Assembly (NCBI GenBank): GCA_035532295.1
Contig: DATKRH010000203.1
Coordinates: 1-24,402 of the forward strand
Origin: DASUBV01 sp035532295
GTDB lineage: Bacteria > Actinomycetota > Actinomycetes > Streptosporangiales > Streptosporangiaceae
Direction: 5' to 3'
Length of the DNA: 24,402 bases
The notes under the pieces were generated by a model. That model was not told the origin of the DNA and made no database searches. It saw only the letters and a list, made by a program, of their open reading frames with translations. The position numbers were made by a program, and so were the translations under genes. Of this stretch, positions 8,244 to 15,376 are shown in pieces. The number at the start of each line of letters is the position of its first letter. Position 1 is the first letter of the stretch.

Positions 8244-9656
8244 TCATCCGGCCAGGGCCCGGAGCTGGGCCGGGGTCAGGCTGCCGACGACGTTGACCTG
8301 GCCGGTCGGGCTGTAGGTGTCGATCTGGAAGATCCCGGTCGAGTCGTGGTAGCTGTCGAAACTCGTCGGGCCGCCGGGGCCTTCGTACCTGATGGCCTTG
8401 CCGCCCTTGAGCGCCGACGCGCACTGGGCGAAGGAGTAGCACAACTGCGCGCCTGGCACGCCGTCTCCGATCTTGAGGACATCGGGGCCGTAGGTGCCGG
8501 GGCTGGTGCTCTTCGACATGAGCATGGCCAGCGCGGCCAGGTTGATTCCGTCGTAGAGATGAACGCCGCCGGGGGCGCTCAGGTACGTCGTGAAGTCACC
8601 GGTGGCGCCGGGGACCTTGCCCTGCTGCGACAGCAGCGCCTTGGAGAAGGCCTGGTAGGCGGGGCCGCTCGACTCGACGACCAGGTTGTCGGCATGGAAG
8701 TTCGAGGCGAACTGCGCGGCGCCCATCGCCGCGGCGGCGGACTTGAAGAACGCGGGCGAGATGGCGGCCGACGTCCCGATGACCGGGATGACCTTCCCGC
8801 CGTTGAGCTGCTTGATCTCGGCGAACAGGGTGGGATCGGCCGAGCCGAGGGCCTCGGTCATGATCGCGTCGGGGTGGGAGCCGATGATCGCCTCGGCCTC
8901 GGTCCGGAAGGTGGTGGCCTTCAGGTCGAGGGTCTGGTTGGTTGCCAGGGTTATCCCGGCCTTCTGCAGGGCGCTGATCGCGGGCTGGACGAAGGTCTGC
9001 GAGCCGATGTCGTTGCCGAAGGCCAGCGCGATCCGCTTGTAGTGCAGTTGCTGGGCGATCGCGACCATCGCGTAGGACTCTTCGAGGTCAGGGGGGACCA
9101 GCCGGTAGAAGTAGGGGTAGTGGACGTGGTCGAACTCGGACTGCCCGGTCATGCAGAAGGCGGCCATCTTGTGCCCGTTGATGATCGGGACGACCGACGC
9201 GGCCTCGTCGGAGGTGCAGCCGATCACCAGGGCCAGGCTGGAGGTGGTGGCGAACATCTGGTTGACCGCCGGCACCGCGTCGGCAGGGTCACCGCGGGTG
9301 TCGACGCTCTTGCACGTTAGCTTGTGCCCGAGCACCCCGCCGGCGGCGTTGATGGCCGAGGTGGCGCCGTAGCAGGAGGCCAGGTACGTGGGACCGAGCG
9401 CGGCGTCGGGACCGCTGAACGGGGCGACGTCGGCGACGGTGAGCGTCGAGCCGGACGCCGCCGAGCCGCCGCCGGAGCCACTGCCGCCGGAGGAGCCGGA
9501 ACTGCTGCTGCCGCAGGCGGACATCGCGACGGCCAGCACCGCGGCGCCCAGCGCCGCGGCCGGGCGGGCCAGCCGCCCGCGCCGGACGGATGAGGATGCC
9601 GCGTCCGCGGCACGGCCAGCGGCACTCGCCGCGGGCAGGGGGGTCGGGATACTCAT
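8244..9656 (-). CDS. HAAT-family substrate-binding lipoprotein (LivK-like)
   Basis: Starting at ATG 9656 behind GGAGGG, the 470-residue protein has a basic N-terminal region, a hydrophobic run AAALGAAVLAVAMSAC that ends in a lipobox-like cysteine (the -3 residue is Met, slightly unusual), and a Ser/Gly-rich linker. The mature part is a periplasmic-binding-protein fold of the Peripla_BP_6 type: LTVADVAPFSGPDAALGP, GYLASCYGATSAINAAGGVL-like sequence with a typical NAAGGVLGHKL, and VIGCTSDEAASVVPIIN. It should capture the solute outside the membrane and deliver it to LivH/LivM. It follows the FAH hydrolase gene by 136 bases. The longer frame upstream of 9656 is rejected because it overlaps that gene and lacks a signal peptide. 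Confidence 0.9.
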   Translation of the reverse strand: MSIPTPLPAASAAGRAADAASSSVRRGRLARPAAALGAAVLAVAMSACGSSSSGSSGGSGSGGGSAASGSTLTVADVAPFSGPDAALGPTYLASCYGATSAINAAGGVLGHKLTCKSVDTRGDPADAVPAVNQMFATTSSLALVIGCTSDEAASVVPIINGHKMAAFCMTGQSEFDHVHYPYFYRLVPPDLEESYAMVAIAQQLHYKRIALAFGNDIGSQTFVQPAISALQKAGITLATNQTLDLKATTFRTEAEAIIGSHPDAIMTEALGSADPTLFAEIKQLNGGKVIPVIGTSAAISPAFFKSAAAAMGAAQFASNFHADNLVVESSGPAYQAFSKALLSQQGKVPGATGDFTTYLSAPGGVHLYDGINLAALAMLMSKSTSPGTYGPDVLKIGDGVPGAQLCYSFAQCASALKGGKAIRYEGPGGPTSFDSYHDSTGIFQIDTYSPTGQVNVVGSLTPAQLRALAG

Positions 9657-9768
9657 GGTGCCCTCCAGGCTGCGCTGGTGAAGGGAGCCGGACCGGTGGT
9701 CCGCGGGGTCTTTCTCGGTGGGGCGGTATCCCGGCGGGCGCACGGATGCCGGGCGCCCTCGGGATTTC

Positions 9769-9790
9769 GGGTGGGGTGGGTGGGGGTGGG
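9769..9790 (+). other. Potential G-quadruplex
   Basis: Five runs of three to five guanines on the plus strand are separated by single thymines (9769-9771, 9773-9776, 9778-9780, 9782-9786, 9788-9790). Runs of this kind with one-base loops are the most stable class of parallel G-quadruplex. It sits two bases downstream of the FAH hydrolase stop and 113 bases before the binding-protein start; because those genes are on minus, the G-rich strand is the template and the mRNA would be C-rich. Confidence 0.6.
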
Positions 9791-9792
9791 AG

Positions 9793-10698
9793 TCAGATCC
9801 CGCTCGTGGGCGGCGTTCCCGGCTGCCAGCGCCAGTCGCCGGGCGGGTTGTCCTCGGCGACGATGCGATTGCGGATGGTGCCGACCTGCTCCACGCTGAC
9901 CTCGATGACGTCACCGGGATGCATCCAGACCGGCGGCGTCCGGGCGAATCCGACGCCGCCCGGCGTTCCGGTGGCGATGACGTCGCCCGGGACCAGGCGC
10001 GTGAAGGAGGAGAAGAACTCGACGGCGCTCGGCACGTCGACGAGCATCAGCGAGGTCCGCGAGGACTGCATGACCGTGCCGTTGAGGGTGGAGGTGATGG
10101 CCAGGTCGCTGACGTCGACCTCGTCCGGGGTGACGACCTCGGGGCCGATCGGCATGCTGCCCTCGAAGTTCTTCCCGGCCGTCCACTGGCTGGCCGCTCG
10201 CTGCCAGTCGCGGGCCGAGGCGTCGTTGAGGACCACGAAGCCCGCGATGGCGTCCAGCGCCTTGTCCGCCCGGATGTACCGGCCGCCCGCGCCGATCACG
10301 ATGCCGAGCTCGGCCTCGTAGTCGAAGCGCTCGGTCAGCGCGGGCTTGACCATGTCCGCATACGGGCCCAGCACGCTGCCCCGGCCCCGGACGAATGCGT
10401 CCGGCCAGGTCGGGACCGCACGCCCGCCCTCCAGGGCATGCGCCGAGTAGTTCAGTCCCAGGCAGAGGATGCGCGGCGAGTCCGGTACTGCGGGTGCGAA
10501 CTCCGCCTCGGCGACGGCCCGGCCCTCGCGGCCTTGCAGTTGCCGGATGCTGTCCATCGCCAGCGGCCCGGCCTCCAGGACACTCTGCAGGGCCGCGAAC
10601 CGGGGATTGCCGGTCGCGGCGGCGACATCGACGTAGCCCGAACTGCCCCGGACATGCAGTCGCGGGCCGTCGGGGGTGGCGATAGTGGCGAGCCGCAC
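9793..10698 (-). CDS. Fumarylacetoacetate hydrolase (FAH) family protein
   Basis: The start is taken as GTG 10698 because a perfect AGGAGG (10705-10710) lies six bases upstream; this gives 301 residues beginning VRLATIATPDGPRLHV. The C-terminal FAH domain is clear: LCLGLNYSAHALEGG, the acidic metal-binding motif FDYEAELGIVIG, GFVVLNDASARDWQ, GKNFEGSMPIGPEVV and PGDVIATGTPGGVG. Members hydrolyse C-C bonds of acylpyruvates or decarboxylate/isomerise 2-oxo acids, often in catabolism of aromatic compounds, using Mg2+ or Mn2+. It is first in the operon with a HAAT importer, so its substrate probably derives from the imported compound. A 27-bp palindrome just upstream suggests repression by the divergent GntR protein. 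The exact reaction is unknown. Confidence 0.88.
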   Translation of the reverse strand: MRLATIATPDGPRLHVRGSSGYVDVAAATGNPRFAALQSVLEAGPLAMDSIRQLQGREGRAVAEAEFAPAVPDSPRILCLGLNYSAHALEGGRAVPTWPDAFVRGRGSVLGPYADMVKPALTERFDYEAELGIVIGAGGRYIRADKALDAIAGFVVLNDASARDWQRAASQWTAGKNFEGSMPIGPEVVTPDEVDVSDLAITSTLNGTVMQSSRTSLMLVDVPSAVEFFSSFTRLVPGDVIATGTPGGVGFARTPPVWMHPGDVIEVSVEQVGTIRNRIVAEDNPPGDWRWQPGTPPTSGI

Positions 10699-10716
10699 GG
10701 GTAACCTCCTGATCAG

Positions 10717-10743
10717 CCAATCCGGCAGCAGCTGCCGGATTGG
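10717..10743. promoter_or_regulatory. 27-bp perfect palindrome, likely GntR operator
   Basis: CCAATCCGGCAGC and its exact reverse complement GCTGCCGGATTGG flank a single central A. It lies seven bases upstream of the FAH ribosome-binding site, in the divergent control region shared with the GntR-type regulator. The half-site GATTGG recurs at other places in this region, which supports an operator rather than a chance hairpin. As RNA it could also form a stem in the hydrolase leader. Confidence 0.7.
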
Positions 10744-10755
10744 TCCGACATCCCG

Positions 10756-10783
10756 GATTGGTTGAGCATAGGTCGAACCAATC
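10756..10783. promoter_or_regulatory. Second GATTGGTT/AACCAATC inverted repeat
   Basis: Perfect 8-bp arms at 10756-10763 and 10776-10783 are separated by 12 bases, a 20-base arm-to-arm spacing close to two helical turns. The arms share the GATTGG core with the neighbouring 27-bp palindrome. Probably a second operator dimer site for the divergent GntR protein. Confidence 0.6.
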
Positions 10784-10843
10784 TGCGGGTCAAGAGGGGC
10801 CACGGTGGGGCTATCAGGCTTCTATGCGGAGTTTTGAGAAGAC

Positions 10844-10859
10844 ATTGGTAGGATTGGTT
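10844..10859. promoter_or_regulatory. Tandem ATTGGT half-sites in gntR leader
   Basis: ATTGGT at 10844-10849 and again at 10853-10858 form a 9-bp direct repeat, about 40 bases upstream of the gntR start chosen here. They share the core of the two operators on the left and may serve autoregulation. Confidence 0.4.
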
Positions 10860-10898
10860 GTGCAGCAGCCGCGACCAGCTAGCGCGGCGGAGGGGCCG

Positions 10899-11768
10899 AT
10901 GCGAACAGCCGCAGGAACTGGCAGCCCAGGACCGGCGCTCCCGGAGCGCTCGTCCGGCGTGGTCGGCGCGGCCCAGCCCGACGGTGCGGCCCAGCCGGCC
11001 GGCCGGGCCGCCGGGCCATCCCGGGCGGAGCAGCGGCTGGCCACGCTCATCCTGGCGCAGTCACAGCGCGGTGGCCCGGGCTCCGGATCCCGGCTGCCGA
11101 CCGAGCGCCAGCTGGCTGTCGACCTGGGAGTAACCCGGTCGTCGGTGCGGCACGCCCTCGCGCTGCTGGAAGCCCAGGGCCGCATCTCCCGAGAGGTCGG
11201 CCGCGGCACGTTCCTGCGCGATCCGGCGCAGCCGCCGGCCGCCCCGGCGCAGCCGGAGGGCGGCGCGGCCGCGCGAGCCGGCGCCCCCGACGGCGCGGCG
11301 CTCTCCGGGCCGGTCGGCGGGGACTTCGCGCCGGCCGACGTGATGACGGTCCGCAGGCTGCTGGAGCCGGCCTCCATGCCGCTGGTGGTGGCCTGGGCGA
11401 CGGCCGCCGACCTGGACGCGATGGACCACTGCCTGGACGGCGGCGATCACGCGGTCAGCTACGAGGAGTTCGAGGGCTGGGACCTGGCCCTGCACCGGTG
11501 CATCATGCGGTCCAGCCGCAGCCCGCTGCTTGCCGCCCTCTACGGTGCCATCGAGCAGGCCCGGCACGGGCAGGTCTGGGGTGATCTCAAGCGCCGCAGC
11601 TCCTCGACCCAGCACCGCCAGGAATACCGGGAGGATCACCGGGCGATCGTGGGGGCGCTGCGCGCCCGGGACTCTGCCGCCGCGGTCGAGGCCATGCGGC
11701 TGCACCTGACCAGGGTGTCGGAGCACCTGCTCGCTACGGGCTCGGCCACGGTCGGCGGCTGGGGGTGA
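10899..11768 (+). CDS. FadR-type GntR transcriptional regulator (FCD domain)
   Basis: ATG 10899 is preferred because GGCGGAGGGG precedes it and all operator-like repeats then fall outside the gene; starts at 10824 or 10860 are possible. The 289-residue protein has a disordered Ala/Gly/Pro-rich N-terminus (1-40), a winged helix at about 42-108 (SRLPTERQLAVDLGVTRSSV, then EAQGRISREVGRGTFLRD), an Ala/Pro linker, and an all-helical FCD effector domain from about 148 (RRLLEPASMPLVVAWA, WDLALHRCIMRSS, EDHRAIVGALRARD, AMRLHLTRV). FCD domains bind metal-coordinated organic acids. It is divergent to the FAH/HAAT operon and probably represses it until the imported or processed acid appears. Its last codons are part of a tandem repeat. 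Confidence 0.9.
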   Translation: MRTAAGTGSPGPALPERSSGVVGAAQPDGAAQPAGRAAGPSRAEQRLATLILAQSQRGGPGSGSRLPTERQLAVDLGVTRSSVRHALALLEAQGRISREVGRGTFLRDPAQPPAAPAQPEGGAAARAGAPDGAALSGPVGGDFAPADVMTVRRLLEPASMPLVVAWATAADLDAMDHCLDGGDHAVSYEEFEGWDLALHRCIMRSSRSPLLAALYGAIEQARHGQVWGDLKRRSSSTQHRQEYREDHRAIVGALRARDSAAAVEAMRLHLTRVSEHLLATGSATVGGWG

Positions 11769-11812
11769 CGGGCTGGGGGTGACGGGCCGGGGGTGACGGG
11801 CCGGGGGTGACG
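11757..11812. repeat. Four tandem 14-bp repeats across the gntR stop
   Basis: The unit GGCYGGGGGTGACG occurs four times without a gap: 11757-11770, 11771-11784, 11785-11798 and 11799-11812. The gntR stop TGA (11766-11768) lies in the first copy, and each later copy repeats the GGGTGA. Slippage has evidently multiplied the end of the gene into the 60-base gap before the convergent nadE. Confidence 0.9.
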
Positions 11813-11828
11813 GGCGGGTACTGCGGGG

Positions 11829-13673
11829 CTAGTCAGCGGCGGGGCGCGGCTCGCGCCAGCGGCTGGTGATCGGCAGGCGGCGGTCGCGGCCGAAGTTCTT
11901 GGGCGAGATCTTCGGGCCCGGCGGGTACTGTCGGCGCTTGTACTCCGCCCGGTCCACCAGCCGGATCACGCGCTCGACCAGGTCGGGATCGTGACCGGCG
12001 GCGATGAGCTGCGCCGCGCCCAGGTCCTTCTCGACGTAGTCGTCGAGCAGCGGGTCAAGGACGGCGTAGTCGGGCAGCGAGTCGCTGTCGAGCTGGCCGG
12101 GCGCCAGCTCGGCGCTCGGCGGCTTGGTGATCGAGCTCTCCGGGATCGGCGGTGTCTGGCCGCGCTCGGCGGCCTGCTGGTTACGCCACCGGGAGAGCTC
12201 CCAGACCAGGGACTTGGGCACGTCTTTGATGGGGGCGTAGCCGCCCGCCGAGTCGCCGTAAAGGGTCGAGTAACCCGTGGCGAGCTCGCTCTTGTTCCCG
12301 GTCGTCAGGACGAGATGACCATGCTCGTTGGAGAGCGACATCAAGATCATGCCGCGGACCCTGGCCTGCAGGTTCTCGGCGGCCAGACCATGCAGCTCAA
12401 GGTCGGCCTCGAAGGCGTCCACGATGGGCGCGATGGGCACGGTCCGGGCGTGCAGCCCCTGCCGCTTGGCGAGGTCCTCGGCGTCGGTGACCGAGTGCTC
12501 AGACGAATGCCGGCTCGGCATCAGCACCACGTGGACCTGGTCGGCGCCGACGGCGTCGGCGGCAATGGTGGCGGTCAGCGCGGAGTCGATCCCGCCGGAC
12601 AGGCCCAGCAGCACCGAGCGGAAGCCGTTCTTGGCCGCGTAGTCGCGGACGCCGGTCAGCAGCGCCGCGTATACCTCGGCCAGGTCCGGCAGCCGGGGCC
12701 AGAATGCCTGCGGAACCGCCGCCGGGCCGGCCTGCGCCGCCGCCGTCGCCAGGTCGGCCTGCTTCGCCAGGTCGGCTGGCACGGGCACCGCGCCGAGCTC
12801 GACCCGGTGGATGGTCATGACCGTTCCATCGGCGGCGTCGGCACGCTCCCGGCCAGGGGCCCGGCTCAGGTCCGCGCCGGCGAGATCGAGGTCGGCGACG
12901 ACCAGCGCCTCCTCGAACTGCGGCCCGCGGGCCCGCAGGCCGCCGGCGGCGTCCACGACGATCGAGTCGCCGTCGAAGACCAGCTCGTCCTGTCCCCCGA
13001 TCAGGTTCGCGTAGGCGAGCGGGGCGCCGGCCTCGCGGGCCCGCCGCTGGCACAGCTCCAGCCGGTCGGCGTCCTTGCCCTGCTCGTAGGGCGAGGCGTT
13101 CGGCACCACCAGCAGGCCGGCGCCGGCCTGCCGGGCCACGGCCACCGGGCCGCCCTCCTGCCACAGGTCCTCGCAGATGGCAATGGCCACGTCGACGGGC
13201 TGGCCGTCGGCCGCGGCCAGCCGGAAGACGGGCAGGGTATCGCCAGGCACGAAATAGCGGTACTCGTCGAAGACGCCGTAGTTGGGCAGGTGATGCTTGG
13301 CGGAGGTGACCGCCACGGTGCCGCCGTACAGCAGCGCGGCCGCGTCCTGCGGCGCGCCGGCCGGCAGCCCGACCCGGGGCTGCAGGCCGACCCTGCGGTC
13401 GAGGTAGCCGACCACGACGGCGATCCCGCCGAGGCCGTCAGCCGCCAGCCGCCCGGCGAGCTCGTGCACGGCGCGAACCGAGGCGTCGACGAAGGACGCC
13501 CGCAGGGCCAGGTCCTCCACCGGGTAGCCGGTGAGCACCATCTCCGGGAAGACCACGACCCTGGCGCCCTGCCCGGCGGCGCGCCTGGTCCAGCCGAGCA
13601 CCAGGTCGCTGTTTCCGGCCAGGTCCCCGACGGTGGCGTTGACCTGGGCGAGCGCAATCCGCAGCTGAGGCAC
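11829..13673 (-). CDS. nadE: Glutamine-dependent NAD+ synthetase
   Basis: The 614-residue enzyme makes NAD+ from deamido-NAD+, ATP and glutamine, the last step of NAD synthesis. Residues 1 to about 290 are a nitrilase-type glutaminase with the catalytic triad visible: E44 in VFPEMVLTGYP, K126 in TSAKHHLPNYGVFDEYRYF and C167 in IAICEDLWQEGG. Residues from about 330 are the ammonia-dependent synthetase with the pyrophosphate-binding LGLSGGIDSALT (SGGIDS 359-364), TGNKSELATGYSTLYGD and the C-terminal EYKRRQYPPGPKISPKNFG. The start is GTG 13673. The two-domain form of ~600 residues fits bacterial glutamine-dependent NadE. It stands alone, convergent with gntR. All key residues are present. Confidence 0.96.
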   Translation of the reverse strand: MPQLRIALAQVNATVGDLAGNSDLVLGWTRRAAGQGARVVVFPEMVLTGYPVEDLALRASFVDASVRAVHELAGRLAADGLGGIAVVVGYLDRRVGLQPRVGLPAGAPQDAAALLYGGTVAVTSAKHHLPNYGVFDEYRYFVPGDTLPVFRLAAADGQPVDVAIAICEDLWQEGGPVAVARQAGAGLLVVPNASPYEQGKDADRLELCQRRAREAGAPLAYANLIGGQDELVFDGDSIVVDAAGGLRARGPQFEEALVVADLDLAGADLSRAPGRERADAADGTVMTIHRVELGAVPVPADLAKQADLATAAAQAGPAAVPQAFWPRLPDLAEVYAALLTGVRDYAAKNGFRSVLLGLSGGIDSALTATIAADAVGADQVHVVLMPSRHSSEHSVTDAEDLAKRQGLHARTVPIAPIVDAFEADLELHGLAAENLQARVRGMILMSLSNEHGHLVLTTGNKSELATGYSTLYGDSAGGYAPIKDVPKSLVWELSRWRNQQAAERGQTPPIPESSITKPPSAELAPGQLDSDSLPDYAVLDPLLDDYVEKDLGAAQLIAAGHDPDLVERVIRLVDRAEYKRRQYPPGPKISPKNFGRDRRLPITSRWREPRPAAD

Positions 13674-14067
13674 GTCACCAGCTTATTCGCAGCGGCTCGC
13701 TGGGCCCGCGCTCGCCCGCGTGTCCTGCCTTGCCCTGCCTTGCCCGGTCGCGTCCAGTCCGCGAAGTCGATCCCGGCGGGACAACGTGATCGCCTGGCCG
13801 GGCGCCTGATCACCGTTTCGCTGACTATTGCACCGACATTTTCTTCCTATGCGAATAACAGCATATGGGATATCTTACGGCTTGCGCGCACGCCATATAA
13901 AACAGGCCGGCCGACGTTACTGCCTAATGCGCCTGAGCTGGGGTTATCGCTGCTACAGTGCTCACGTCCTGGCACGCGCTGAGGATCAAAACGGCGCGCC
14001 AGATCAATCCGCGGATATGCATTTCGGGCATACTTGCGTACACCAATGAGAAAGTAGGTAAAAACAG
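13674..14067. other. Intergenic region with AT-rich stretch
   Basis: No credible gene is seen in these 394 bases between the divergent nadE and the beta-helix gene. Bases 13724-13743 are two perfect copies of CCTGCCTTGC. From about 13820 the sequence is unusually AT-rich for this window, with runs such as GCATATGGGATATC and CATATAAAACAG, ending in the GAGAAAGTAGGTAAAAACAG leader before the ATG at 14068. This probably holds the promoter and regulatory sites of the beta-helix gene; CATACT at 14029-14034 could be a -10 element but no convincing -35 accompanies it. The small open frames here have no recognisable features. Confidence 0.5.
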
Positions 14068-15276
14068 ATGACACGGACGGGCTCTAACGGCGTGGGCCTC
14101 GGCGCTGGTTCAGCGCCGACGGGCCCGAGAAGGCTGGCCATGCGCTGGTGCGCGACCGGCGCCGCGGTCGCCGCGGCGGCAGCGCTGGGCCTCGGCGGCG
14201 CCTCGGCGGCGATGGCCGCCCCGGTGGTGGTTATCCCCGTGACCTGCAGCGTTAACTCGCTGAGCCACGCCATCAACTTCGCGCCGAGCGACGCGATCCT
14301 CAGCCTCGAGACGGGCTGTGTCTACCGGCTCTCCGGGAGCCTGCCGGACGTGACGTCGAACCTGACCATCCAGGGTAACGGCGACGTCATCACGCGCCGC
14401 GGTAACGCGGTCTTCACGGCGTTGACGGATGACGGCGCGCGGCTGGCGATCAATCGGCTGACGATGACAGACTTCGACGGAAATATCCTTAGCCCCGGCG
14501 CGCTGACTAATAACGGCGGTACCGTCACGATCACCAAGAGCAGCTTCGCCGATAACGCCGGCAGCCTCGGCGGCGCGATCCGCAACACCAACGGCGGCAA
14601 CCTTTCCGCCACCAGTACCAACTTCGTCGATAACCTCGCCTTCTTCGGCGGCGCTATCTATAACGGCAGCACCTCCACCGCGGTGCTCAGCACCGATGAA
14701 TTCGCGGACAACCGCGCAGGGAGCGGCGGCGCGATCCTCAACATGGGCCACCTTACGGTGACCGGCTACTCGTCCAGCATCAGCGGCAGCAGCAACTTCG
14801 CCGGCAACGTCGCCAGGGGCTTGCTCGGTGCCGTCAAGAGCCCGGCTCCCCTCATCCTCAGCGGATACGGCGGCGCGATCGACAACTTCCTCGGTACGCT
14901 GACCGTGGCCTTCACGAACTTCACCGAGAACGCCGCCAGCAATGACGGCGGCGCCGTGTGGAACGGCGGCAGCGCGGGCACCATCGACTCCAGCGGCTTC
15001 ACCGGCAACTTCGCCGATGACGACGGCGGCGCGATCGCCACGATCAGCAGCCTCAGCCTGTCGAGGGACACGGTCTCGCTCAACCGGGCCAACGACGATG
15101 GCGGCGGCATCTACGTCAATGGCGGCACCACGTCCCTGAGCAGGACGGACGTGCTCACCAACTCGGCAGGCGGCACCGGCGGCGGCATCCGCCGCAGCTC
15201 GGGTTTCGTGAGCCTGACGAACTTCAGCCTCGTGGCGCTGAACCACCCGAACAACTGCTCGGGTCTGTTCTGCTGA
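14068..15276 (+). CDS. Secreted right-handed beta-helix protein with Pmp-like GGAI/FxxN repeats
   Basis: The 402-residue product has a long signal peptide (hydrophobic run about residues 29-49, probable cleavage after AMA at 50). The mature part is a repeat array of the kind seen in chlamydial polymorphic membrane proteins and related beta-helix adhesins: FADNAGSLGGAIRN, FVDNLAFFGGAIYN, FADNRAGSGGAILN, YGGAIDN, FTENAASNDGGAVWN, FTGNFADDDGGAIAT, NRANDDGGGIYV and NSAGGTGGGIRR. There is no autotransporter barrel, cell-wall sorting signal or anchor, so it is probably released. Four cysteines (two early, two in the NNCSGLFC tail) could cap the solenoid. It is monocistronic, has a strong hairpin after its stop and an AT-rich upstream region. 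Role unknown; adhesion or polysaccharide binding is a guess. Confidence 0.8.
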   Translation: MTRTGSNGVGLGAGSAPTGPRRLAMRWCATGAAVAAAAALGLGGASAAMAAPVVVIPVTCSVNSLSHAINFAPSDAILSLETGCVYRLSGSLPDVTSNLTIQGNGDVITRRGNAVFTALTDDGARLAINRLTMTDFDGNILSPGALTNNGGTVTITKSSFADNAGSLGGAIRNTNGGNLSATSTNFVDNLAFFGGAIYNGSTSTAVLSTDEFADNRAGSGGAILNMGHLTVTGYSSSISGSSNFAGNVARGLLGAVKSPAPLILSGYGGAIDNFLGTLTVAFTNFTENAASNDGGAVWNGGSAGTIDSSGFTGNFADDDGGAIATISSLSLSRDTVSLNRANDDGGGIYVNGGTTSLSRTDVLTNSAGGTGGGIRRSSGFVSLTNFSLVALNHPNNCSGLFC

Positions 15277-15296
15277 CCTCGGTAGCAGATCATGGC

Positions 15297-15332
15297 GCCG
15301 GCTCCGCGGGGCAGCTTTCCCGCGGAGCCGGC
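15297..15332 (+). terminator. Strong hairpin terminator after beta-helix gene
   Basis: GCCGGCTCCGCGGG (15297-15310) pairs perfectly over 14 bases with CCCGCGGAGCCGGC (15319-15332) around the 8-base loop GCAGCTTT. It begins 20 bases after the stop codon. There is no T-tract, as is usual for actinobacterial terminators. It insulates the beta-helix gene from glnA2. Confidence 0.85.
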
Positions 15333-15344
15333 CCATACGCGCCT

Positions 15345-15360
15345 GTAACCTTTCCGAAAC
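15345..15360 (+). promoter_or_regulatory. GlnR-type box upstream of glnA2
   Basis: GTAAC (15345-15349), six bases, then GAAAC (15356-15360) exactly fits the actinobacterial GlnR half-operator pattern gTnAC-n6-GaAAC, known from Streptomyces nitrogen genes. It lies 16 bases before the GTG start of the glutamine synthetase, just behind the terminator of the previous gene. Its closeness to the start suggests repression or a very short leader. A second pair at the expected spacing is only weakly matched (CATAC at 15334-15338). Confidence 0.65.
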
Positions 15361-15376
15361 ATGGGCCGGGCAGACT

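Noticed and set aside
8244..9914. Longer start (9914) for the binding-protein gene
   Set aside because: It would overlap the FAH gene by 122 bases and lose the lipoprotein signal; ATG 9656 has GGAGGG at correct spacing.
11991..13982. 663-residue open frame on plus, opposite nadE
   Set aside because: Low-complexity antisense shadow; the nadE frame has the complete catalytic triad and SGGIDS motif.
13828..14049. 73-residue frame in the AT-rich region (TTG start), and a 75-residue frame on minus
   Set aside because: No ribosome-binding site, no domain, and they sit where the beta-helix promoter is expected.
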